This document shows, in pieces, positions 25,564-42,449 of a stretch of DNA of 64,000 bases (the first letter of the stretch is position 1; each line of letters opens with the position of its first letter). The position numbers and the translations under genes are program-made. The DNA comes from Paraspadella gotoi (Eukaryota; Chaetognatha), in assembly GCA_051294375.1 (NCBI GenBank), contig CM119271.1:14328770-14392769 (forward strand), read 5' to 3'. Under the pieces are notes generated by a model. That model made no database searches, was not told the DNA's origin, and saw nothing but the letters and a program-made list of their open reading frames with translations.

Positions 25564-25887
25564 TCACCTCGGCCGCTGCGGTTGATCTCCCGATCCCATG
25601 GATCCGCCAGAGGGAGAGTTCTCCCCGGCGCCGCGGCGGGAACCGTCGCTGCTGCCGCTGTTTCCGCGGGCGCGGCGACGACCGGGGTGAACGATGCAGA
25701 CCCTCTTCAAAACCCTGACGACGGTCGACGGATGAACGTTTAGCCGTAAGAGATCGTTGACGACCTTGAAGACCTCGGGATCCCACGTGACGCCCGCTAG
25801 TTGACAGAGTTCGTAGAGATCGGCCTCTTCCGGCGTAAACACGTTGCGGGCGTGGTGCGTCGCGCGAATCGTCGTCGTCTCCGCCAT
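25564..25887 (-). CDS. MZT2: Mitotic-spindle organizing protein 2 (MOZART2)
   Basis: Small single-exon gene, 107 codons. MZT2 is a subunit of the gamma-tubulin ring complex at microtubule-organising centres. The conserved core lies at residues 17-65: FTPEEADLYELCQLAGVTWD, DPEVFKVVNDLLRLNV and VVRVLKRVC, matching the vertebrate LYELAQAAG..DPDVFKILVDLLKLNV. The remaining 40 residues are a Gly/Ser/Arg-rich tail, as in other members. Intronless, unlike most of its neighbours. Stop and start lie about 357 bases from the neighbouring coding regions on each side. Confidence 0.92.
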   Translation of the reverse strand: MAETTTIRATHHARNVFTPEEADLYELCQLAGVTWDPEVFKVVNDLLRLNVHPSTVVRVLKRVCIVHPGRRRARGNSGSSDGSRRGAGENSPSGGSMGSGDQPQRPR

Positions 25888-26245
25888 TTGACGCGCAGTT
25901 TCTCAACGTCTTTGACGACCAGGTCGGCGACGACTCCCTTCTCTGTCTGTCCGGTTCCCCGTCGGGAAATTGGCCGAGACGCCAACGAAAAACGTCAGAC
26001 GAGAAACCGAGACTTTCTTTTCGTTTTTATCTGCTTCGCGATAAAACGATGAAATAAACAGGGACTCGATATTTCAATAAATATATACAGACTTAATGAC
26101 TTCAAATTGGTGAGACCTCTATCGATTGCGCAACAAAATGACGACCGGGGAAAAAAAATTTCAGTGAAAAGGCATTTAATCCAAAATGTTTCGTCTCATT
26201 TTCTCCTTTTCAATGTCATCATCTCTCATCTTTTCTTTCCGCTTC

Positions 26246-27190
26246 TCATTTCGCTGGTTTATCCTTGGAATACCAAATGCCCTCCTCGACCTCCTCCTGG
26301 GTCGGCGTTCCGTATTTGTTGTTCCACCTAAGTTAATTAGTATGATTTATACTGTGGGTAGCAGATAAATTCGTCGTGTGTTTTGAAAGGTCTCGCAATC
26401 TCATTAGCATATTGTCGTGTCGAGTTTGGGTAGCAATTTGTTCCCATATATACTATATTTGTCCGCATTAACTAAGTTACCTCACTAGTACATTAGCATA
26501 TCCCACTACTTAGATTACTTATGCCTTTTAACCATATCCCTCCCTCCCCCACCTCCCCGCTCCTCCGCCCTCGACACGCACCTGTCGATGAACTCCTGCT
26601 TCCTCTTCTCCCGCCGTTCGAAGTAGTCGGGGTAAAAGGCCTTCTCAAGAGGATGCCACTCGTCGAGGAGCCAATCGGGCGTCGGGATGTCGTCGCGTTC
26701 GAAGGCGGCGCCGCCGTCAGAGTCGTAGTAGCAGAAGGGAACGTAGTGACGCTCGTAATCGTGCTCTTCCCATCCTGAGTGAAGAGAAAACAAATCGGTA
26801 CCATTTTCCTAGCTTCCATTCATCTTTTTTTTTCTAAAACAAATTACTTAATTCAATATTTATATTTATATTCTTAATAATCACCGTCGATCAACATCTG
26901 TTTGGCGACTCGAAAATCCTGGATGTGTCGGTTGTCGTCGAATCTTTTGCGGAGTCTCACGTTTTCCAAGCGTTGGTCGTAACGAGCCACCGTGTGCGAG
27001 TTGACCACTTTGAGACCGGCTTTGTAAAGTCTGGCATGTGGAGGAGTTTTTATATGAAAACTGTTTATACTGGGGGACCATTACGTGTGAAACGCGACCG
27101 TTAATACCTGCAAACCTCTTGCGAGTGAGACAACGGCTTCGTCACCAGATAAGGAATGACCATTCTGGTCTTGGTGTACGGGCGAGCCAT
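26246..27190 (-). CDS. NDUFB9: NADH dehydrogenase (complex I) subunit B9
   Basis: Accessory LYR-family subunit of the membrane arm of mitochondrial complex I. Four exons, about 27108-27190, 26887-27031, 26583-26774 and 26246-26327. The protein starts MARPYTKTRMV and has the LYR-family helix SHSQEVCRLYKAGLK. It then has FERDDIPTPDWLLDEWHPLE and KAFYPDYFERREK, which match vertebrate NDUFB9 ([25 protein letters not shown]). It ends EEGIWYSKDKPAK. Splice phases agree across all three introns (for example AG plus G making Arg before WNNKYG). Confidence 0.93.
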
Positions 27191-27534
27191 CGCCGCGGCT
27201 ATTTAAAGACAACTATCAATTAATCTGGGACACAAAAAAAAAATTGGTTAAAAAAAAAAAATAACACCTCCAACAACATTGTTTATATCCCGCGCGTTCG
27301 GTGTTTTGAAGGCGGGAGGGCAAAAAAATTGTTGGTTCCAAAAAGAACCGCTATTTAAAATTTTTTTTTTAATCATTTCCCCAACGACAATCGAGCTCGT
27401 CTATCAGGCTGTGTTGGCCTTCCGCTGACAAAAGCCCGATTGAGATCAGGAAAGATGACGTTACAGAATCACCGTCCACATGATTACGAGATGAACGAAA
27501 AAAATATTTTCAAACTTTTCAGAGTCATGACAAA

Positions 27535-28040
27535 TTAAATGCGAGTTTCGCTCGACAACACGCGCCGGAAGCTGACAAAATGGCGGCGCATAAGTCTTGG
27601 TGCCGATAAATACGTCGGCGCTGTCGACGCCGGGCGATCATTCCTTTTTCCGGATTCCGGCGACGACAGCGAGTTTTCCATTTCCGCCAAAGAAGCGGCG
27701 GCTTTGATTTTGGAGGCCTCGGCGTCTTCAATAGCCTAGAGAATTAAAGACAAATGGTTAAGTCACAAGATTTTTAAGTCATTAGATTTATACAAGAACT
27801 CTAATAATACTAAATTCGCCCTAAGAACAAATCATACCCAAATTTTGTCAGTTCTACCTTCTTGGCCATGTATGCCTCGCGCTCTTCCTTGGCGGGGCCT
27901 TTCAATGACCGGTAGCGCAAGGTCCCGTAAAGGACGCCGACGACGAGCGCGCCCCATCGAGCAGCGCGGATGGTGGGCGAGACGGCCACGGGCGCCTCCC
28001 AAGCGTTGACGAAGGGTTTGGCGGAAAAGAGGGAAGCCAT
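27535..28040 (-). CDS. ATP5ME: ATP synthase subunit e, mitochondrial
   Basis: Small inner-membrane subunit of F1Fo ATP synthase involved in dimer formation. Exon 1 (about 27858-28040) encodes VAVSPTIRAARWGALVVGVL and YGTLRYRSLKGPAKEEREAY, matching the family's single membrane helix with its GxxxG-type helix-packing region. The donor follows MAKK. Exon 2 (27535-27735) starts AIEDAEASKIKAAASLAEME, continuing the usual coiled tail. It then runs about 40 residues beyond the normal family end, in a basic sequence ending SSETRI. The extension may be real or may reflect a mis-chosen last exon. Confidence 0.88.
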
Positions 28041-28506
28041 CGTAGTTACTTAATTCTCGGTAGGAATAAAAGGAACTTCTGGTTAAAAAAAAATTAAAAT
28101 AAATAATTCATAACTTATGAAATTAAAGTTCGTAGTAGTAAAGTAAACTAGTAAAGTAACATTAACAAAATTTCATAAAGGTTCACCATAAAAATGTTGG
28201 CAACGAGATAAATTAAAACAAATTACAAGTTTAAAAAAATAATCAGAAAATATACCAAACACTAAAATTCAGGCGATAATAAATAGATAAAATATGGGAG
28301 AAATGGGGAAAGGAAGACGGATTAGAAATCTTAAATCATTTACTCTTTCGAATGATTGTCGAGTTTCTCGCGCCGGGATGGTCGCACTCTCAAAACTAGA
28401 CGCTGCTAACTTTCGAGATAAATTCGCTCAGCTCTCTAACTGAACGAATCCACGAAAGTTTCTTCCCGAAATAACTTTGGAGCCTCGGCGGAAGATTTAA
28501 ATCCGT

Positions 28507-30470
28507 CTATTGTAAAGCTTTTTTTAATGGTCCGGCACTGATCTCTAAAGAACCAGCATTGCTCTTCAATGATCCAGCACTGTTCGGTATGGACTCAAAA
28601 TTGTTCTTTAATGATTCCGAAATTTTCTTCATCGATCCGGCATGGTTCTCTATTAATTTAACTTCGTTTTTCAATGATTCGGCATGGTTCTTTAATCGTT
28701 CGCTAATCTCTGGAGAGCCTTCTTTTCGCCATGATCCGGCTTGGCTGCCGAGAGATCGCTCACCGGAATGATACTTCCTCTCGTGCTTCTTGACTCCGTC
28801 GACTCGAGCGAAGAAGGCGTCGCAGAGTTTGCAAGGGAATCGCCTCCGCTGCGTCGCGTGCAACGTGCGCTCGTGCCGTTTGAGCGCTTGAGTGGAGACG
28901 AAATCTTTTCTACAGACGCGACACACGAATCGTCGAGTCTCGGCGGAGACGAAGAGGAGGGCGGGAGAAGAGGAAGGGGGTGGAGGTGAGGAAGGAGGAG
29001 TAACGGGATCTGGAAAGGGGATAAGTGTCTTCCTTTTCATCCCTCTTATTCTCTATACCTTCCTTCCTACATCTTCTTTACTTGGCATTCATCCCTTCGC
29101 TTCCTTCCCTCTCTTCCCCTCCTTCCCCAGTCCCCACCCTCACTCACCCGCCCGATGCAGCGGTGCTTCGATGACGAAATCGTCGAGAGCGACGGAGGGT
29201 CCAAGTTCGTGAACTCCGCGCAGATGCTTCCTCACGTTGTCGACTCGAGGAGAGGAAAGTCCGCAGATGAGACAAACGAATCTGAGTAAAAGAAAAGACG
29301 AGGATCAAGATTTTTCGACAGAAATTTTCCGGCCTTTCCGGTCTTACTTTTTCCCGGCCGAGTCCGCCACGCCGTGAGCGGATCGAACGTGCCTCTTGTA
29401 GCTGTCGGAGCGAGCGAAGATTCGGTCGCACTGGCGGCAGAGGAAGCGTTTGACGACGCCGTCGACGAAAACGTAACCGGCGTCGCCCGGGGGGTCGACG
29501 GCAAGAGGAGTCGATCCATTGACGGAACGTTGCACAGTTTCGGGTCGAGACAAAGAATCGAGGTCGTCGGCGGAAAGCGAATTCTTTTTGAGCGGAAAGG
29601 AGCGACGTTTTCGTAATAATTTCGATCGCGACGAAAGTTTCGAGGGAAAAGACGAAGATTTGGAATCCGACGCTGGGGCTGCTGCGGCTGCTGCGGCTGC
29701 GCCTTCGGAAGAGTTATGGCCGTGAGAAGAGGCGCCAGGAAAATCCTTCTCGCGAGAGAGACGCCGACGTTTAGAAGGGGAATTTTGGCGGAAATTGGGC
29801 GTCGATGCGTCGATGAAAGAAATGAGGGCTTCGCTTAAAGTCGAAGTTTTTTTCGCTGCCTCCGCCATCGTTATTTCCTCTTTTGCCTCCGACTCGGTCA
29901 TTATTATCTTGGAGGCAAAATCGTCGATGTCAACATAAAAATCGTTCACGAAATCCGAGCAAATCGATGTCGCCTGAATTATCAAAAAAAAAGCGTCCAG
30001 TAGAATGTAAAATTTTCCCACCAGGATTACTGCTTTTGTCACCTCGTTTTATTACTACTAATTCTCCGAAAATTTTATATTTTCCTTCCGTTAACTATAA
30101 TTCTTTATTTTCCTGACAACGGCTAAAGAAGTAAAATATTGATTACCTCCTCTCTGCCTTCGGCCTGTTTGGCCGATTCTTCCCAGTCTCCAGTCGAAGC
30201 GTAAGAGTCGACGACAGCGACGACGAATCCGAGTTTCGTTGTCGTCGTCATTGTCGTTGTCGTCGTCGTCGTCCTTAACTCGTCGAAAAATCGATGGAGA
30301 ACGACGCGGATCCACGCCCACGGAGAACGAAGGGGACGAGACGGCGCCGCTCTTTTTTCCGGCTTCGACGCGCCGACGCCGGATAATACGACGCCGGCCT
30401 CAGTTTTTGAATGTTTTAAGTCGACGAAAGTCGGGGACGAATTCTCGCCGAGATTCGATTTTGATTCCAT
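28507..30470 (-). CDS. C2H2 zinc-finger protein with four fingers and repetitive tail
   Basis: No orthologue recognised. Exons are about 30150-30470, 29349-29980, 29148-29282 and 28507-29011, with matching phases (phase 0 from EGREE into ATSICSD). The N-terminus has a Thr-rich tract and an acidic/Ser-rich region. Fingers are FLCRQCDRIFARSDSYKRHV, FVCLICGLSSPRVDNVRKHL, FVCRVCRKDFVSTQALKRHE and FPCKLCDAFFARVDGVKKHE, the last two joined by a linker of normal length. The C-terminal 60 residues are a degenerate repeat of about 7 residues built on SLKN (AESLKNE, SESLKNN, AGSLKSN, AGSLEIS). The start is ATG 30470. Confidence 0.78.
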
Positions 30471-31068
30471 TTCTAAAGAGTCGCTTCGCAATTCGCACAA
30501 AAATTAATTTCGTGCCGGAAAATCTGCCAAAAAAAAAAAAAAGTTAACAACTACAACAAAATAGTATATTCTAAAAAATCAGCTCGAATCGAATACTAAA
30601 GTCTAATGGTTAAATTGGTAATAGGTTCATCTCCGTCACCCGAGAGAGAAAAAGGAGAAACGAAGGGTTGGTTTTTTTATTTTTTTATTTTGACTAGATT
30701 AGAAATTAAAATAATACCGAGTGACATGTATAAATCTGGATAGATAAAAGATAGTCACCGAGCCCAACTTCAAGAGTTGGGGACCCTCTCTAAAGCTAAG
30801 AAAAAAGAAAATCTTTTGAATAATTTTAATCTGAGAAAAGCTGACGAAAGACCGACCAGGATTTTTGGAAAAAAAAAGGCGAATTTAATATTTTTAATGA
30901 AGTTTTTCCGATTGAATGACTGTTTTTTATCAGGGAAAGAATATATAAAACCCCCAGCATCGAGAAGGGAAAAAGAGATCGGACTCGATGTCAAACAAAT
31001 ATCTTCTGTTCACGACTAACGCGTGAACATTTCACTTTTCACAGCTAAGAACCAGAACGTTTTCAGGC

Positions 31069-31595
31069 TCAATTCAAAACCGTGGGCGTAAGAACAGCGG
31101 GCGAGCCTTTCACGGTCGCGGTCGGCGTCGTCCCGATTCCCTCGTCAGCGAAGTCCCACGTTAAAAGGTCAACGACGCCGTTTTTGCTCGTGAATCCGTT
31201 GTAAACGCGGACCGGCGTCGTTTTGGAAGGCGCCGACGTCGGTATGAGCGGCAAGGACGTCGGAATGAGCGGCGCCGAAGTCGGTACGAGCGGCGCCGCA
31301 TTTGGAATGAACCACGGCGACTGCGCCGTCGACGATTTGGACGGCGTCGGGTCGGCAGAGAGTGACCTCACTTTGACCTCGGGAGGATAAGAGTCGGAGT
31401 CGTTGTGGGCGGAGTCGAGGCTTCGCGTCTCGGGAGACTCATTGACCGATTCATTGTTTAGCTCGAGAGTTAAATCTTTGTCGTCAGTACGTACGTCAGT
31501 ACTATCCTTCGTCCGATCGTTCGTCATATGATTATTCCGAGAAGCATCGCCGTCGTCCTCTTCTTCGTCCTCTTCTCGTTTCGGCGTCGAAGTCT

Positions 31596-31630
<35 letters not shown>

Positions 31631-34120
31631 TTTTTTAACGAGGAAATCGGCGAAGGAGAAAAGGCGGCGGAGAAGGAGGCGGGAGAAGAGGAGAACGAGG
31701 ACGACAGTTCCGTGGATTTGGGACGGGAGGGATCGACCGAAGACGCGGGAGTCTCGATGTCGTCAGCGACGACGTTATGATCGACCGGAGACGAAGACGA
31801 GGAGACGTCACCGCCCACAGGAGACGAAGGGGCGTGGCCCGCGAGTTTTAACGGCGACGTTCGACCGTTGAGTGTAAAAGACGCCGATTCGTCGAGGCGT
31901 CCGTCGGAAGTGGAGGAAATTGGCGCCGGTGCGACCTCGCGGAGTCTCTCCTCCAAAACTTGAACCTGGGAGGAAAGAAAATAAATGGAGAGAATAAAAT
32001 AGGGAAGCCATTAATGGGGAAGGCCAGGTACTCTGGGAGTGAATAACCTCGCTTGCAGGGACCTGCAATGTAATTGTCTTGTAAGAGTGATGGAGACCCT
32101 AAACTACAATAGTCTAGGTCAAGATTGCCCATATATTGGATGAATGGATAATTTTTTATATTTGTTGAACCAATTCAATCACATAAAGATGATTTCAACA
32201 AAGTTTTTCTCACCTTTTGGGCGAGTATTCTGTTAGTTTTCCTCTGGTGAGACAACGCCAAATTGCGGTCTTGCAGCGATTCTTGCAGCATCAAAACGAA
32301 TTTCTGTAAACGAGCAACGATTTGAGGCGTCGCGCGGTCGGGCGGCACCTGTTTAAAAAAAATTGAAAAAAATCACCTAATATATACTAAGAAATGGAGG
32401 TAATGGAAATGTTAAAGTATTATTATTAATTAATTAGTTAAAATATTACTATGACTCATGTTAATCATTAACATTGCTAAAGACTATATTTAGCTACTAG
32501 AAAACTATAAAACAGAACTAATATCAAAATCCAAAATGAAATTAGACACATTTAGATTCAACACTGCAATATGTAAATGAGATTGAGAGATTCAATCTCA
32601 TTTAAGATCATATTAAATAATCATCTCTTACAGAGGGACTCACCTTGACGAGCTTTTTGCCGAGAGCCTCGATTCCCGGCGTGAGTCCGCAGGAGACGGT
32701 GTTGGACGTTGACTTATTCGCCGTGGACGGAGACCCGGGCGGCGTCACCGACGACGCCGCCGCCTCTTCCGCCGTCATTTTTTCTAGAAAAAAAAAGAAA
32801 ACAAAAGTAAAAAAAGTAAAACAAAAGTAAACACAAGTACAACAAAAAAAAAAAAAAAAAAAAAAAAGAATCAAAATAGATTGAGACGATCCCCGCTCCA
32901 GCATACCTACTCCCTTTGATGAGTCGTCGCTCCAGCGCGACCCGGTATTTGGACAGCATCGAGGCGGCCTTCGTCTGCTCCTCTTCCAAACGCTTTAACT
33001 CCTGCTTGAGGTAGGAGTTCTCCATAACCAACGCGTCGAGGTCGAGGATACGTGAGGGATCGCCTAATGAGAAGGAAACATTTGATCGACTGTAATATAA
33101 TATAATACCATATAATAAATAATAACATTAATAATAATCCTTAATTTTAACTAAAACGTGATTGATAGTTAAATAAGTGTTTTACGCTGGTTGTGCAATA
33201 TGTATGAGTATTTATTTATTTATTTTATTTATTTATCATCTAAATTCTATACGGCGCAAAACCTTGAACCCACCGTTTTTGGTTTACCATTTTACAATAA
33301 ACCTCTCGCTAATAATAATAATTTCCTATTGTCCCACCTTTGAGCATTAAATTCATCTCCCTGTTGAGTCTCTCGTGCTTGGTCTTGAGCGCGTCCCTCT
33401 CCGTGACCAACTCTTCCTTCTGATCGAACACTTCCCTCATGTCTCGCTTCAAACTCTCGTTCTTCTTCCTCTCCGCCTCCACCGACGCCACGAGCGCTTC
33501 TCGATCCGAGGATCGCCACGCCCTCCGGTTCACCGCCTCGTCGTCGTCGCCGAGACGAAGGCGACCCAACTGTTGTCTGGGTAAAGAATGAATCATTGTT
33601 ATTTCATGTCAATATCGTTTTCATAAATTACTAGAAAATTATGACGTAATTTCCATTCTACCTCCCAATAAAACTCACCTGAGTGCCCTGCTGTCTCCCT
33701 CCGCCTCGGCCAATCGTTGTTTCAGATCTTCCACGAGCAAAGCGGCGGACTTGGCTTTGGCCTGATGGTCGGCGACCAGGCGAGACAGCTGATCCGAGTC
33801 GCCTTCCAGCCGACCTTCGTCGAGACCTTGAAAGGAAAATCAGGTGGAAAGGCAAAGTCAAAACACAGAGGATTAAACTTCTACGCGCAATATGTTAGAG
33901 GGTGATCAAATAAACAAGTCAGTTACCCGCGAGTTGTTTTTTAATGGCAACGTGACGTCGTTGAAGTTTGTTCCGCCATCAATTTGTATTGATCCCTGAG
34001 CAAAGACAACGGATAATCAAAATTGTTTGTTTCTCCTCATTATAAACTATCTTTATTCCTTATTTCCTCACCTTTCCGTCCTGCAGGCGTCCAAATCGCC
34101 CGTCAGGATGACGAGCGCCT
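31069..34120 (-). CDS. CCDC149: CCDC149-like coiled-coil protein, with a frame break
   Basis: Recognised by order and content. It has EALVILTGDLDACRTER, DQYKLMAEQ, RRHVAIKKQLA, then LVEDLKQRLAEAEGDSRALR, GRLRLGDDDEAVNRR, ERLNREMNLMLKG, DPSRILDLDALVMENSYLKQ and SKYRVALERRLIKG, then a helix ending SHQRKTNRILAQKVQ. Vertebrate CCDC149 has the same series (DVDALCMENRYLQ, KYKNALERR, HQRQTNKILG). The last exon (31069-31968) is a long Ser/Thr/Asp-rich tail with PLVPTS/PLIPTS repeats. In the exon at about 33930-34006 the reading frame breaks: DQYKLMAEQ and the following RRHVAIKKQ lie in different frames, which one surplus A would explain. The extreme 5' end was not resolved. Function of the family is poorly known. 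Confidence 0.82.
32505..32625 (-). repeat. Dispersed repeat with hairpin, copy 2 (CCDC149 intron)
   Basis: About 115 bases match 54476-54590 in inverted orientation, including the hairpin AAATGAGATTGA...TCAATCTCATTT at 32576-32604 and the shared GATATTAGTTCTGTTT (read on the minus strand). Confidence 0.8.
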
Positions 34121-34868
34121 CCGTTTTGCTGCCTCACTTCGCCGCATGATCGTCATCTCGCTCTCGAGGTGGCGACGTCGCGTTGGAGGCGAGGCGCCAT
34201 CGCCGCGTTGGTCGGCGAGGTTCGCGTCATTGCCGACTCGTTTTGTTTCGTTTCGTTTTCAATTCATCCGTTTCGGTCTTCGTTTCTCTTCGTCAGTTTC
34301 TCGACATCAGCGCCGACATCTTTGCGGCTAATCGAAGATCTCGAACGACTTGTAGCCGCGTCCGGTGGAAAAGAGGCGACCGGCGAGGCGGAGGTTTTCC
34401 TTTTTACTAATTTCTAGAAAACATAATCAGACAAATGGCACAATGATAAGAGACCCTGGGGGATGGTGGGTCTAACCAGAGATGAGTCAACACTCAACAA
34501 GGAAACAGACGGCGATCAAGGCACGAGGATTCTATTATTTCGACTGAATAAAACCTACATACGTTGTAAATCGTTATACTTTTATCGTTTTTTTTAAAAA
34601 ACCCTAATCGCGTTTGCCTAGAAAATCGGCGTGGCCCGTTCAATCATCAATCGGAATACTGTTTCTCTCCGGAAGACTAAAGGGAATGGAATGTTTGGGA
34701 GAACAGAGAAGTAGGGAGGGTGCGTCTCTGTCAATCACAGTCATGATGTGATAAGCCAGGTGAGTTTTATCTAATGATGATCCGGTGATTCTGTGCGAGA
34801 GGAGTGATGATGAGTCAATAACACTTGGTTCGTGAACCATAAGTTTTTGCTGTTCCGTTCACAAGTTT

Positions 34869-37286
<2,418 letters not shown>

Positions 37287-37807
37287 TCAGTCAGGCTGGA
37301 GGTAATAATTTAAAATTCGAACTGGAATGGAAGATCACGTTTCAGAAAAATAAAACAAAATTATTTTAAATATGACTTATTGCTTTTTCCTATGATATAA
37401 ATAAAATCATAGAAATAATCTTTAAATACCGACAAAAATAAGTAAAAAGCACGGCATCACTAACATGAATGAGATCATACGCAACATTAAGATTATCGAC
37501 GCCATTATTTACTAATTTAAAATTGTTGCAGAATAACTAATATAGTAGGATGGTCAACTCCCATACAAAGTCATGGGAGAAATAATGGACGAAGTCACAT
37601 TATCGTTAAAAACCACGTAAATTGAAAACAATTTATGTAATCGACTAAAAGTGCCGTAATAATCTAAAAAAAATAGAAAAAAACTAATTCTACTGTAAGT
37701 AAAATAACTGGCCTTTTCAAATAAATATAACAAAATAAATAATAAATTAAAGTGTGGAAAAAAGTAATCTCCAGCGATATCCCCAAATCTGGTAAAACTT
37801 TTATCCT

Positions 37808-40231
<2,424 letters not shown>

Positions 40232-40593
40232 TCCTCTTCCCGAGCGATTTTCGTTCCCGAATTTTGTCTAAAGTCTTTTTCTTTGATTATGTATATGATT
40301 AATCCATTTAAAAAATCACGACTCTCAAAGGAAAAGTCAACAAAAAAATTGGTTGTACCAATGTCATAAATAATTTGCGCAAGGTTTTTTCAATTTAGCA
40401 GCCATATTTATATTAATAAGCCAACAGTCAATCGAATTGTTTTATTAGAAAAGCTAAATTCGACAACCGAAGAGACAAAATGAAAAAAAAATACAAATAC
40501 TGGCTAAAAGAGAGATCTGGAGACATGACTACGGGCGCTGAGCAGCGCTAAGTTCCGTTTAAAACATCGGGCGCCGCAAAACAATCGCGTGTT

Positions 40594-42394
40594 TCAGTTG
40601 CGGCGCCCCTGCAAATTTCGACCGAAGGAGTAGACGAGGGATTGGCGAGTGAATTTGCCCCAAGAACCGAAGGGAACAACGATGGCAGAGACGTCGTCTT
40701 CGCTGCCGAACTGGAGGGCCTGCAATTTTTGCAATTTTCAGTCAGAAACCTTTGACACGAAATTATTATCCCCGATATTTTCCTCCCTCCCACCTGATCG
40801 CAGAGAGTGCGCGCGGCCTCAGCGGCGTTGTCGCAGGCTGCGACGCAATTGCCCATCTCCGAATTGGACATGACGAAGGAGACGCCATCGGAGACGAGGG
40901 CGAGGAAGGCATCGGCGCCGTGTTTGATCGCTAATGAAGAAGTCTCAGGAGTAGCCGCCACGCCGTAACCCTTGAGGTCCATGTCGCCGAGGCTGCGAGT
41001 CATCGCCAGTCGACCGCCGACCAAAGGTCTGGGAAAAAGAGTTAAATCCATTGTATAGGTTACTAGTCGTGGAAACGGAAAAATCTACTTTATCTGAAAA
41101 AAAACTTTTCCTTCTCACCTGCCAAGACTAGTCCATACAATGGCGCCGCGGTCTTTCAAAACTCGCGCTTTTTCATCCCTGTCTTCTGGCTCGTGATCCC
41201 GCGTCAACACGTTTGTCTAAATAAAAGTAAAACAATAAGTTTTCTGTCACGAATTAACGACAGCCTTTTCACAAATCAAGACCACGCCAATCAAGCACCT
41301 CGCCGTTTCGAAACAGTAACGCCCTGCTGTCGCCGACGTGGGCCGTGACCAGATGGACGGAATTTCGTAACAAGGAAACCGTCGCCGTCGTTCCTGATTC
41401 GCGATCAGTTGGACAGCTCACATCTGGCACAGTGGAATCAAAGGGCTTTTTAAATTTGTTCTAACTATCTGTCTCTTTTAATCTCTTCCTACCTATAATG
41501 TGCCTGGCGAAAGCGTTATTGGCAGAGATGAAGGCGTTCCTCAAGACCTTCTCCAGATCCTTCTCCCCGCGATTCAATTGAAAACGAACGTGATGGTGAA
41601 GGCGACTCTTCATGAAGTCGGCCGCCAGCGAACCACGGTGTCCGTCGAAAACTCCGAAATACAATATACCTGAGGGATGAAGGCCTTTTTACAATTTACT
41701 TTTTTGACCATCCAATTATGACGCCGCAGACTCCCACCTTTCTCCAGCTCCATGACTTGAATCCGATCCTCTTGCTCCTGCTTTCGGCCTTGCAAGCTGG
41801 CGGAGCCAACCAAATCCAGTCCGATGGCGGGAATGGGTTTTCCCTTCTTGATGCTCTCCTCCATTAGAATCGGGAGTCGGTCTATCCGGTTGTCCCAAGT
41901 GCCGAAGGTGTCGAAGTCCTGAACGGGCACAGGCATAAAATAAAGACCTTTTGAATAAAAAATGGTTTTTATAAAACGGGAATGAAATAGCAACTTTATC
42001 AAACCAACGACAAATTATAGTTCGCATACATAATATTTTTCAATCATGACACTATCACATTTTTCAAATTTCAAGACGAGATTACAGCGTATTAAAATGG
42101 CGAGTGAGTTCTACCTACCTACCGCACCTTGAGATATTCACCCACGCTCTTTCTTCCCAGATGACGCTTGACCGAGGGGGCGTCGGCCTCTACCGCTCGG
42201 TCGGCGTCGTCGTCGTCGCGCCGAAAGTCGAAATGACGCGCGAGAATGTGGGCGTGACGGAGGCGAGAGATGGAGGATGAAGAGAGAGAAAAGTGAGAAG
42301 CTGAAGTTTTTAACGTGCGACCCAAGGCCACGCCCACTTCCGCGGGCATCGATCGACGATCGCGACGAAAAATCTTCAAAACCGACGCCGTCAT
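40594..42394 (-). CDS. PPM1K: Mitochondrial PP2C-type phosphatase PPM1K (BCKDH phosphatase)
   Basis: In animals PPM1K dephosphorylates and activates the branched-chain ketoacid dehydrogenase in the matrix. Exons are about 42120-42394, 41736-41923, 41490-41668, 41298-41420, 41118-41221, 40797-41032 and 40594-40722. The first exon is Arg/Ser-rich, as for a presequence. Then come FGTWDNRIDRLPIL and KKGKPIPAIGLDLVG (vertebrate FGIWDNRIDEPILLPPS..YGKPIP), KQEQEDR, FGVFDGHRGSLAADF, TTATVSLLRNSVHLVTAHVG, DSRALLFRNGEV, GRLAMTRSLGDMDLKGYG, FLALVSDGVSFVMSN and SEDDVSAIVVPFGSWGKF. The metal-binding aspartates (DGH, VSDG, EDD) are present. The usual DGHGG reads DGHRG here. The start lies 55 bases from the stop of PET117. 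Confidence 0.93.
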
Positions 42395-42449
42395 CTCGAG
42401 GGACGAAAGACGCCGTCGGGGGGAAAAAGTTTATTTTGAACTCGAGCGT

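Noticed and set aside
34120-34430. A firm first exon for CCDC149
   Set aside because: Coiled-coil-like fragments appear in all three frames with stops between them, and no consistent start or splice join was found.
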